DNA from: an uncultured Ruminococcus sp.
GTDB taxonomy: Bacteria > Bacillota > Clostridia > Oscillospirales > Ruminococcaceae
Direction of reading: 5' to 3'
Assembly (NCBI GenBank): GCA_945867875.1
Contig: CAMBJF010000080.1
Location: 1 to 9,650, forward strand
Length of the DNA: 9,650 bases
Shown here: positions 1 to 6,851 of the stretch, in pieces
How the letters are laid out: each line of letters opens with the position of its first letter
Position numbering within the stretch: position 1 is the first letter of the stretch
Translations under genes and position numbers: made by a program
The notes under the pieces: model-generated
Seen by the model: only the letters and a program-made list of their open reading frames with translations
What the model was told of the DNA's origin: nothing
Database searches by the model: none

Positions 1-6
1 TATATG

Positions 7-15
7 TGCTATAAT
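7..15 (+). promoter_or_regulatory. Extended -10 promoter element for the EAL-domain gene
   Basis: The sequence TGC-TATAAT is a perfect extended -10 box (TGn followed by consensus TATAAT at 10-15). Transcription would start near base 22, giving a leader of about 35 bases before the ATG at 57. The -35 region would lie outside the left edge, so it cannot be judged. The leader is too short to hold a riboswitch. An AAAGGGG ribosome binding site at 38-44 precedes the start. Confidence 0.7.
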
Positions 16-56
16 GAGTTAAATCGGTAAAATATACAAAGGGGTGTAACATAGAA

Positions 57-1979
57 ATGTTCAGCTTCGGGACCAGTATCCGTTTACAGGCAGCCGCACT
101 CTGCTTTATAATAGTGGTAATGGTGGACTTTATCAGGTCGGAAAAATTAAAGCTCCTCACCACAAGAATTTTCGGCGCAATGCTGGGAACATCGGCTCTG
201 TATATGGTTGCCGATATCCTTACGGTATATACCATTTCAAATATGAGGGGCACGCTTTTCAATGAAATAGCCCACCGCATTTTTTACTTCCTTATGCTGA
301 CCGTTGTTTTTCTTGAGTCGGCTTATGTCGAATTTGCGGGAAATGCGAGGAATAAAAAAGTAAATATACCGCTGACGGTGCTGTGGGTGGTGCCGTACAT
401 TGTGTGCGTTATAGGAATGATGACGGCGGATATCCAGTATATATGCGACGAAAAGGGCGTGTATTCCCGAGGTATGGCGGTAAGCTTTCTTTATGCGGGA
501 ATTGCTGTATATATTCTTGTTACATTCATCGAGACGTTCAGATACAAGTCATCACTTCCCGAAAAAAAGCGAGATGCTCTCAGGTTACAGCTTATAATAT
601 GGTCGATCATCGCCCTTGTGCAGCATACAAATCCCTATATGCTCCTGTCGGGGCTTGCGATATCTCTGAACATCACGGCGCTTTACTTTTCCTTTGAAAA
701 CCCCAACGAAAACATTGACGAGGCAACGGGGGCATTCAATGCACGGGCGTTCTCTCAGGTGTTTTTTGAAATGACCAACTGTATCGGCAGAAAGCCTGTG
801 AGGGTTGCGGTGCTCGATGCTGAGGACGAGGACATTATCGTGGGCAGCATCGGTTTTTACCGCTTTGAGGCGCTTATGGCAATGGCGGCGGAGGATATGA
901 GGAAAATTTTCGGCGTCCCCGTTTACCGCATAAAGAGCAATATGCTGGCGGTCATCGTTCCAGAAAGTGACACGGGTTTTGATGACGGGCTCATAAGGCT
1001 TGGAAAGAAGCTTTCCTATCCGTACAAACTGGAGGACGCTTCCATTGAGCTGAAAGCCCACGCCGTTACGATACGATGCCCTGAGATAACAAGCGAGCCT
1101 GCGGATATAGCAGAGCTTGCGGCATTCTGCTCAGATAATTGCAGCGGCTTTGTGAGAGAGGTCAGCGGCGGGACTGCGGAGAAGAAAAAACGCAGCGAAA
1201 CTCTCAGCCGTATGCTAATTGACGCTATTGCAAATGACGGCTTCGAGGTGGTATATCAGCCCATTTATTCAACGGAGAAAAAGGCGTTTTTATCCTTCGA
1301 GGCGCTTATCAGAATGAAAGATAAAGAGACCATCGGCTTTGTGTCCCCAGAGGAATTTATCCCCCTTGCGGAGAAAAACGGATACATCATCAAAATAGGC
1401 GAGATCGTTTTTGAAAAGGTTTGCGCAGCCATAAGAAAAATCCGTGATATGGGGCTGAGGGTGGACTATATCGAGGTAAACCTTTCGGCTTTACAGAGTA
1501 TTGATGAGACCGTGCCCAAAAGCTTTGCGGACATTATGAAAAAATACGGCATATCCCCCGAGTCCATAAACCTTGAGATAACCGAGACCACCGCCGTTGA
1601 ATCTGCTTCGATGCTGGAGAGGAATATGAAGCGTTTCAGGAAAATGGGGTGCAGCTTCTCCATGGACGATTTCGGAACGGGCTACTCCAATCTTTCCAAA
1701 ATGGCAGAGGTGAACTATGACCTTGTTAAGTTTGACAAGAGTCTTATCTGGCCAAGTTTCGGGGAGGACAAAAAGGAAAAGTCACTGATAATACTCACCA
1801 ACACCGTGAATATGGTAAGCTCCCTTGGTGCGCATATCGTTGCGGAGGGCGTTGAGACTGAGGAAATGGTGAAGGGACTTACGGAAATGGGCGTGCATTA
1901 TTTGCAGGGATATTATTTTTCCCGCCCCATTTCGGAAGATGCATACATTGAATTTATAAAGGAGAAACAAGCGAACTGA
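57..1979 (+). CDS. Membrane-anchored EAL-domain protein, probable c-di-GMP phosphodiesterase with degenerate GGDEF domain
   Basis: A 640-residue protein in three parts. Residues ~9-212 hold about seven hydrophobic segments (roughly 9-26, 37-60, 71-90, 104-121, 138-158, 176-190, 195-212), a membrane sensor region I cannot assign to a named family. Residues ~218-345 look like a GGDEF domain: DEATGAFNARAF matches the usual start of that fold, but where GGDEF should be there is SNMLAV (294-299), so cyclase activity is very unlikely. Residues ~382-636 are an EAL domain with the expected catalytic set: EAL at 415-417, N475 in VNLSA, E507 in LEITE, D537 and D538 in DDFGTGYS, K558 in VKFDKS, E597 in AEGVE and Q617 in QGYYFSRP. 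In this family those residues bind metal and c-di-GMP and hydrolyse it to pGpG, so I infer an active phosphodiesterase on the inner face of the membrane. The start is the ATG 12 bases after AAAGGGG. The stop overlaps the next gene by one base. Confidence 0.9.
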   Translation: MFSFGTSIRLQAAALCFIIVVMVDFIRSEKLKLLTTRIFGAMLGTSALYMVADILTVYTISNMRGTLFNEIAHRIFYFLMLTVVFLESAYVEFAGNARNKKVNIPLTVLWVVPYIVCVIGMMTADIQYICDEKGVYSRGMAVSFLYAGIAVYILVTFIETFRYKSSLPEKKRDALRLQLIIWSIIALVQHTNPYMLLSGLAISLNITALYFSFENPNENIDEATGAFNARAFSQVFFEMTNCIGRKPVRVAVLDAEDEDIIVGSIGFYRFEALMAMAAEDMRKIFGVPVYRIKSNMLAVIVPESDTGFDDGLIRLGKKLSYPYKLEDASIELKAHAVTIRCPEITSEPADIAELAAFCSDNCSGFVREVSGGTAEKKKRSETLSRMLIDAIANDGFEVVYQPIYSTEKKAFLSFEALIRMKDKETIGFVSPEEFIPLAEKNGYIIKIGEIVFEKVCAAIRKIRDMGLRVDYIEVNLSALQSIDETVPKSFADIMKKYGISPESINLEITETTAVESASMLERNMKRFRKMGCSFSMDDFGTGYSNLSKMAEVNYDLVKFDKSLIWPSFGEDKKEKSLIILTNTVNMVSSLGAHIVAEGVETEEMVKGLTEMGVHYLQGYYFSRPISEDAYIEFIKEKQAN

Positions 1980-1981
1980 TG
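1958..1981 (+). promoter_or_regulatory. Ribosome binding site and TGATG stop/start overlap
   Basis: AAAGGAG at 1958-1964 lies inside the last codons of the EAL gene, 14 bases before the next ATG. The spacing is somewhat long. The TGA stop (1977-1979) shares its A with the ATG (1979-1981). This arrangement is typical of translational coupling, where ribosomes that finish the first gene restart on the second. It fixes the start of the downstream gene. Confidence 0.75.
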
Positions 1982-3730
1982 AATATAAAGGAAACTCTCA
2001 AAAACAGAATGATAATTGCGGATGGCTCATTCGGAACATATTATGCGGAAAAGTACCGCACGGAGGAAAGCCCGGAGCTTGCAAACACCCTTTTCCCCCA
2101 GCGTGTCCGCACCATACATAACGAATACATTGCCGCAGGAGCGGAGCTTATCCGCACGAACACCTTTGCCACCTGCGATATGGGGCTGTCACGGGAAGAG
2201 TGTGACAGAAACATTGCTGCGGCTGCGGACATTGCCATTGAATGTGCAGGGGACGGCGTTTTGGCGGCGGGGGACATAGGCGAGATAAAGCGTATGCCTG
2301 CGGAAAAGGCAGCTATGGAATATGTGAGGGCTGCTGATATTTTTTACGGCAAGGGGCTCAGGATAATAAACTTCGAGTCCTTTGCGGACACCGCATCACT
2401 TCTCCCAGCAATGGAAAAGCTCAGGGATAAATACGGCTCGGAGCTGTTTATTATGGCGTCGTTCTGCGTTGACCGCTACGGCAGCAGCCCTGCGGGAAGA
2501 AGTGCTGGACGGCTTATAAGGGAAGCGGCGGCTTATGCAGATAGTGTGGGCTTAAACTGCGGTGTGGGACCCGTTCATATGCGTGATGTGCTCAAAAGGA
2601 TATCTTTCCCTGAGAATGTGTATGTTTCGGCACTGCCCAACTCGGGATATCCCGCAATGTCAAGAAGTCAGCTCACATTCGGCAGTGCGGCGGAATATTT
2701 CGGCTCTCAGGCAAAGGGTCTTGCGGAGCTTGGGGTCAATATCATAGGCGGCTGCTGCGGAACAAGCCCCGAATATATCCGAAAAATTGCGGAGGAGTTC
2801 AAGGGCACTGCACCCGTTCCGAGACGTGCGCTCATCATTGAAAAGAGTGCATCGGGCAAGGTGCATTCGGGCTTTATCTATAACGGAAAAGGGGAGCTTC
2901 GCCGTGAAAAGATAATTGCCGCAGAGCTTGTGCCCCCTCTTGACGGAAACGATGAAAAGCTTATAGAGTCTGCTCATTATCTGAAAAATGCGGGTGCTGA
3001 TGTGCTCACATTCCCCGATTCACCATCGGGACGAACAAGGGCAGATTCCGTGCTTATGGCGGCGAAGGTCCGCAGGGAAACGGGTATGGAGGTAATGCCC
3101 CACATATGCTGCCGTGACAAAAATGCCCTTGCTATCCGCTCGGCGCTTATGGGCGCTCACATAAACGATATCGGCAACGCACTTATGATAACGGGGGATC
3201 CCGTTCCCGCATCGGCAAGGCAGACGGTAAAGTCTGTGTTCAATTTTGACTCGGTGGGGCTTCTGAAAATAGCTTCGGAGCTGAACACCGATATGTTCCC
3301 CGAAAGCCCCATATGCTGCGGTGCGGCGGTTAATCAGAACCGCAGGAATATTGACAATGAGATACTCAGGGTCAAGCGGAAAATGGCGGCGGGAGCGGAA
3401 TTCTTTATGTCCCAGCCTGTTTTTACAGCCGAGGACGCTGACAGGCTCAGACGGGTAAAGAACGAAACGGGAGCATATATCCTTTGCGGCATAATGCCCC
3501 TTGTGAGCAGGAAAAACGCTGTGTTTATGAAAAACGAGATATCGGGCGTGAATGTCACCGATGAGCTTGTTGAGCGATACCCCGAAAACGGCACAAAGGA
3601 AGAGGGGGAGACTGTGGGGATAGCCATTGCAAAAGAGGTCATTCGTATGATAGACGATTTTGCGGACGGATATTATTTCACGTTCCCGTTCAACCGTGTA
3701 TATATGCTGCCGAAAATTCTTGAAGGTTGA
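1979..3730 (+). CDS. yitJ: Bifunctional homocysteine S-methyltransferase / methylenetetrahydrofolate reductase (YitJ-like)
   Basis: A 583-residue cytoplasmic fusion enzyme, close to the ~610 residues of Bacillus YitJ and with the same domain order. Residues ~1-275 are the homocysteine S-methyltransferase barrel. It opens with ADGSFGT (14-20) and carries the three zinc-binding cysteines of the family: C194 in LNCG, and C259 and C260 in GGCCGT. Residues ~310-580 are the methylenetetrahydrofolate reductase barrel, with E316 in AELVPP, D407 in ITGDP, Q479 in MSQPVF and GIMPLVS at 504-510. These match the FAD/folate-binding and catalytic positions known for MetF proteins. Expected role: reduce 5,10-methylene-THF to 5-methyl-THF and transfer a methyl group to homocysteine to make methionine. 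The methyl donor of the first domain (S-methylmethionine, SAM or methyl-folate) cannot be told from sequence. It has no promoter, S-box or T-box of its own here because it starts inside the end of the EAL gene. No clear terminator follows it. Confidence 0.9.
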   Translation: MNIKETLKNRMIIADGSFGTYYAEKYRTEESPELANTLFPQRVRTIHNEYIAAGAELIRTNTFATCDMGLSREECDRNIAAAADIAIECAGDGVLAAGDIGEIKRMPAEKAAMEYVRAADIFYGKGLRIINFESFADTASLLPAMEKLRDKYGSELFIMASFCVDRYGSSPAGRSAGRLIREAAAYADSVGLNCGVGPVHMRDVLKRISFPENVYVSALPNSGYPAMSRSQLTFGSAAEYFGSQAKGLAELGVNIIGGCCGTSPEYIRKIAEEFKGTAPVPRRALIIEKSASGKVHSGFIYNGKGELRREKIIAAELVPPLDGNDEKLIESAHYLKNAGADVLTFPDSPSGRTRADSVLMAAKVRRETGMEVMPHICCRDKNALAIRSALMGAHINDIGNALMITGDPVPASARQTVKSVFNFDSVGLLKIASELNTDMFPESPICCGAAVNQNRRNIDNEILRVKRKMAAGAEFFMSQPVFTAEDADRLRRVKNETGAYILCGIMPLVSRKNAVFMKNEISGVNVTDELVERYPENGTKEEGETVGIAIAKEVIRMIDDFADGYYFTFPFNRVYMLPKILEG

Positions 3731-3781
3731 TTTTGTGCATAATAGCTAAAAAGCATGTGCTAATTTATATTCAAATATGTA

Positions 3782-3810
3782 TTGACTGTAGATGAAAAAT
3801 AATGTATATT
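3782..3810 (+). promoter_or_regulatory. Sigma-A type promoter for the SDR gene
   Basis: TTGACT (3782-3787, five of six matches to the -35 consensus) is followed after exactly 17 bases by TATATT (3805-3810, five of six matches to the -10 consensus). The region is AT-rich, and the predicted start of transcription is near 3817, about 36 bases before the ATG. This separates the dehydrogenase from the upstream operon. The rest of the 122-base gap (from 3731) holds no convincing terminator. Confidence 0.8.
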
Positions 3811-3852
3811 TAAATTATAAATGAATTTCTCTACAGAAAGGAACGAGGATAT

Positions 3853-4599
3853 ATGAGACTTGAAGGACGTGTGGCAATTGTTACCGGCGGTACAAGAGGA
3901 ATTGGACTTGCCGTTGTGAAGTCATTTCTGAAAGAGGGTGCTAAGGTCATTCTTTGCGGCAGCAGGCAGGAAACTGCGGACAAGGCTGTGGCTGAGATAA
4001 AGGCTGAGACACCCGATGCGGCAGTGGAGGGCATCTGCCCCGTGCTGGGCGATTTTGCAAGCGTTAAGGCGGCTGTGGACGATATCGCCGCAAGATACGG
4101 CAAAATTGATATCCTTGTGAACAACGCTGGAATTTCCGAAAGCACTCCTATGAGCAATTACACTGAGGAAATTTTCGACAAGGTAATGGAGCTGAACGTT
4201 AAGGGTATGTACAACTGCTCCAAGGCAGTTTCCGACATTATGGTAAAGCAGGGCAGCGGCGTTATACTGAACACCTCTTCGATGGTCAGCATCTACGGTC
4301 AGCCTGCGGGAATTGCGTATCCCACATCGAAATTTGCGGTAAACGGCTTTACGCTCAGCCTTGCAAGGGAGCTGGGTCCCAAGGGAGTAAGAGTAAATGC
4401 GGTGGCTCCCGGCATCACCGAGACGGATATGGTGAGAAATCTCCCCAAAGAGATGATCGAGCCTATGATAGCGAGAATACCGCTCAGACGTATTGGAAAG
4501 CCCGAGGATATCGCAAATGCATTTTTGTTCCTTGCTTCCGATGAGGCAAGCTACATATCGGGCGTTGTACTTAATGTTGACGGACTTATGAGGTCGTAA
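3853..4599 (+). CDS. Short-chain dehydrogenase/reductase (SDR), FabG-like
   Basis: A 248-residue classical SDR of standard length. The Rossmann motif TGGTRGIG is at 11-18, D67 sits in the cofactor-binding loop (GDFAS), NNAG at 90-93, N115, S143, Y156 and K160 form the catalytic tetrad (YxxxK intact), and PG is at 186-187. The second beta strand ends in CGSR with R38 and no acidic residue, which suggests NADP(H) rather than NAD(H). It resembles 3-oxoacyl-ACP reductase, but it stands alone with its own promoter and terminator and no fatty-acid genes nearby, so it could equally reduce another ketone or oxidise a sugar or secondary alcohol. The C-terminus reads NVDGLMRS, where FabG proteins usually have DGG. 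The start is the ATG at 3853, 10 bases after AAAGGA (3837-3842), and a second purine run, GAGG, lies at 3845-3848. Confidence 0.9.
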   Translation: MRLEGRVAIVTGGTRGIGLAVVKSFLKEGAKVILCGSRQETADKAVAEIKAETPDAAVEGICPVLGDFASVKAAVDDIAARYGKIDILVNNAGISESTPMSNYTEEIFDKVMELNVKGMYNCSKAVSDIMVKQGSGVILNTSSMVSIYGQPAGIAYPTSKFAVNGFTLSLARELGPKGVRVNAVAPGITETDMVRNLPKEMIEPMIARIPLRRIGKPEDIANAFLFLASDEASYISGVVLNVDGLMRS

Positions 4600-4612
4600 A
4601 AATGATTTTTTG

Positions 4613-4640
4613 AGCAGCTCTTCTCAAAGGGCTGCTTTTT
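4613..4640 (+). terminator. Intrinsic terminator after the SDR gene
   Basis: AGCAGCTCTT (4613-4622) pairs with AAGGGCTGCT (4627-4636). The stem has 10 base pairs including one U-G pair, closed by the four-base loop CTCA. A run of five T (4636-4640) follows at once. The opposite strand has no T run after the stem, so it works in one direction only. It ends the SDR transcript 14 bases past its stop codon. Confidence 0.9.
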
Positions 4641-4668
4641 ATATTCATACAATAAATAAAATCCCTGC

Positions 4669-4697
4669 TTGATTATTTCTTTAAAAAATGTTATAAT
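4669..4697 (+). promoter_or_regulatory. Promoter of recJ
   Basis: TTGATT (4669-4674) is followed after a 17-base spacer by a perfect TATAAT (4692-4697). The spacer ends in TGT (4689-4691), giving an extended -10 box. Transcription should begin near 4704, about 34 bases before the TTG start of recJ. Because this promoter covers 4669, the in-frame TTG there cannot be the translation start. Confidence 0.85.
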
Positions 4698-4737
4698 ATT
4701 TATTATTTGGAAATTGCATTTAAAGAGGTATGAGCAG

Positions 4738-6789
4738 TTGATAAAGAAATGGTTGATAAACACTCCAGATGAAAAGGCTGTAAAGGAGCTGTCCGTCAAG
4801 GGCGGACTTACGATGCCTGCCGCAAGGACTCTTGTGGCGGCCGGTATTGACACTATGGAAAAGGCTGTGGAATTTTTCGGACAGAATGAGGAAAAAAGCT
4901 TTGATATGGGCTTTTCAGACCCTTTCCTTATCCGTGATATGGAAAAAGCCTGCGATATACTGAACGATGCCGTGGACAGCGGCGAGCTTATCTGCGTTTA
5001 CGGCGACTATGACTGTGACGGAGTTACTGCGACTGCTGTGCTGGCGGGATATCTTACGGATATCGGCGGAAATGTTATGACATATATCAACGAGCGTGCC
5101 GAGGGCTACGGAATGAACATAAACGCTGTGAGAAAGTTACACGAACAGGGCATTTCGCTTATCGTCACCGTGGACAACGGCATTGCCGCCATAGATGAAG
5201 CAAGGCTTTGCAGAGAGCTTGGAGTAAGGCTCATTGTCACCGACCACCACCAGCCGGGAAAAGAGCTTCCCGATGCGGAAGCGGTGGTTGACCCTCACCG
5301 TGCCGACTGTCCCTCATCATACAAGGATTACTGCGGCTGTGGGCTGGCGTTGAAGCTTATTGCGGCAATGGAGGGCGGCGATATGGAGCGGGCTGTGGAA
5401 CAGTATTCCGACCTTGCGGCTATTGCCACTGTTGCCGATGTTGTTCCTCTCACGGGGGAGAACAGGGAAATTGTCCGTTACGGTCTCCATTATCTTGAAA
5501 ACACGGAAAATGAGGGGCTGAGAGCCCTTATAGACAAGGCGGGGCTGAAAGCTCCATATACATCGGTCTCGGCGGCATTTTCTCTTGCTCCGAGGATAAA
5601 TGCGGCGGGGCGCATCGGCTCTCCCTCGGACGCACTGAAGCTCCTTATGTCCGAAACTCCCGAGGAAGCGGAGGAATATGCCGAAAGGGTATGCGCTCTG
5701 AATGCCGAAAGAAAGGATTACGAAGGCAAGATAATCGCAGATATTGCGGCTCAGATAAAGGCTGACAGTTCACTTCTTGACGGCAGGGTGCTCATATTCA
5801 GCGGAAACGGCTGGCATCACGGCGTTATCGGAATTGCCGCTGCAAGATGCGTTGAAAAATACGGAAAGCCCGTTTTCCTTATGTCCGCAGATGAGGGCGA
5901 GACTGAACTTCGAGGCTCGGCACGCTCGATCGAGGGGCTGAACGTTTTTAAGGCTCTGTCATATGCGGAAGAGGCGCTGACAAAGTTCGGCGGACATTCG
6001 GGCGCAGGGGGCTTTTCTCTTGAAAAGGACAAATTCACCCTCTTTAAGCTGAAGCTCACCGAATATGCTGATTCTCAGGCGGCGGCAGGGGAGAAATGTG
6101 TTCCTTTCATTGCAGTAAGCGGAGCAATCCCACCTGCAGAGCTTACTGTTCAGGGGATAAAGGGGCTTGATGTTCTCGAACCCTTTGGTGAAGCCAATCC
6201 ACGGCCTGTATTCCTTTTGCAGGGCTGCAAAATTGACAATATAATCTCACTTTCAAACGGTGCTCACACGAAGCTTTCGGTATCCGTGGGGGGCACTGCC
6301 CTTACGGGGCTTATGTTCGGGACAAAGTTTGAGGAATTTCCTCTGAGACGGGGAGATGAAGCAAATCTGCTCATATCTCCCGAGATAAACAGCTTCAACA
6401 ATAAGGAAAGCGTGAGCCTCAGGATAATAGATGTCCGGAAAAAGGGGCTCAATCAGCAGAAGCTTATTGCCGCTGAGGAAGCTTATTACTCATTCAGGCG
6501 GGGGGAAAAGGCTGACAAAAGGATAATCGCCGCTATGATACCCGAGCGCTCCGACCTTGCCGCAGTTTACCGCACGGCGGGTCAGTCAAGGCTTTCTCCT
6601 ATGGGATTGTACAGCCGCCTTGACACTGATATGAACTACTGCAAATTTCTTATGTGTCTTGACATATTTTCCGAAACTGGTCTTATGGAGTATGACCGCT
6701 GTGCCGAAAAGGTACATATAATTCAGGGTGCGCCAAAGGCTGACACCGAGCTTGCACCCACTATGCAGAGGCTTCGGTCACTTCTTTGA
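4738..6789 (+). CDS. recJ: Single-stranded-DNA-specific 5'-3' exonuclease RecJ
   Basis: A 683-residue DHH-family nuclease starting at TTG 4738. AAAGAGG (4722-4728) lies 9 bases upstream, and the protein then begins MIKKWLINTP, typical of RecJ. The frame stays open back to 4669, but that stretch is promoter. Motifs, numbered from this start: DYDCDG at 90-95, VDNG with D146, DHH at 169-171, D234 in TVADVVP, PRINAAGR at 285-292, the DHHA1 part with GWHHGVIG (358-365), GSARS (393-397) and GGHSGAGGF (418-426), then an OB-like region (~455-567) and a C-terminal extension (~570-683). The extension is absent from the 577-residue E. coli protein but usual in Firmicutes. The acidic and histidine residues bind Mn2+/Mg2+. 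RecJ degrades single strands 5' to 3' in recombination, base excision and mismatch repair. In GGHSGAGGF a glycine replaces the usual second alanine, a minor change. The rel gene follows after 62 bases. Confidence 0.93.
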   Translation: MIKKWLINTPDEKAVKELSVKGGLTMPAARTLVAAGIDTMEKAVEFFGQNEEKSFDMGFSDPFLIRDMEKACDILNDAVDSGELICVYGDYDCDGVTATAVLAGYLTDIGGNVMTYINERAEGYGMNINAVRKLHEQGISLIVTVDNGIAAIDEARLCRELGVRLIVTDHHQPGKELPDAEAVVDPHRADCPSSYKDYCGCGLALKLIAAMEGGDMERAVEQYSDLAAIATVADVVPLTGENREIVRYGLHYLENTENEGLRALIDKAGLKAPYTSVSAAFSLAPRINAAGRIGSPSDALKLLMSETPEEAEEYAERVCALNAERKDYEGKIIADIAAQIKADSSLLDGRVLIFSGNGWHHGVIGIAAARCVEKYGKPVFLMSADEGETELRGSARSIEGLNVFKALSYAEEALTKFGGHSGAGGFSLEKDKFTLFKLKLTEYADSQAAAGEKCVPFIAVSGAIPPAELTVQGIKGLDVLEPFGEANPRPVFLLQGCKIDNIISLSNGAHTKLSVSVGGTALTGLMFGTKFEEFPLRRGDEANLLISPEINSFNNKESVSLRIIDVRKKGLNQQKLIAAEEAYYSFRRGEKADKRIIAAMIPERSDLAAVYRTAGQSRLSPMGLYSRLDTDMNYCKFLMCLDIFSETGLMEYDRCAEKVHIIQGAPKADTELAPTMQRLRSLL

Positions 6790-6795
6790 TATATT

Positions 6796-6804
6796 TGATA
6801 TAAT
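6796..6804 (+). promoter_or_regulatory. Probable extended -10 promoter of rel
   Basis: TGA-TATAAT (6796-6804) is a perfect extended -10 box in an AT-rich stretch just after the recJ stop. At the ideal -35 distance (6776-6781) the sequence GGTCAC is a poor match, so it would depend on the TGn element. Transcription would start near 6811 and give a leader of about 41 bases. rel may therefore be read both from here and from the recJ promoter. Confidence 0.55.
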
Positions 6805-6851
6805 ATATATGAAATATAACGGAAAAATCCGAAAAAGGACGGTAACAGGAT

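Noticed and set aside
16..56. c-di-GMP or SAM riboswitch ahead of the EAL/YitJ operon
   Set aside because: The leader from the predicted start is about 35 bases, too short for a known aptamer, and the second gene has no leader at all. A switch further upstream cannot be excluded.
585..1061. 158-codon open frame on the - strand inside the EAL gene
   Set aside because: It overlaps a clear coding region and shows no recognisable domain or convincing ribosome binding site.
3731..3781. Possible terminator after the YitJ-like gene
   Set aside because: Only TAGC...GCTA with a 12-base loop and AGCA-TG-TGCT are found; neither makes a stable stem followed by a T run.
4551..4853. 100-codon open frame on the - strand across the SDR/recJ gap
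   Set aside because: It would run through the terminator and the recJ promoter, and its translation is a low-complexity AT-rich product.
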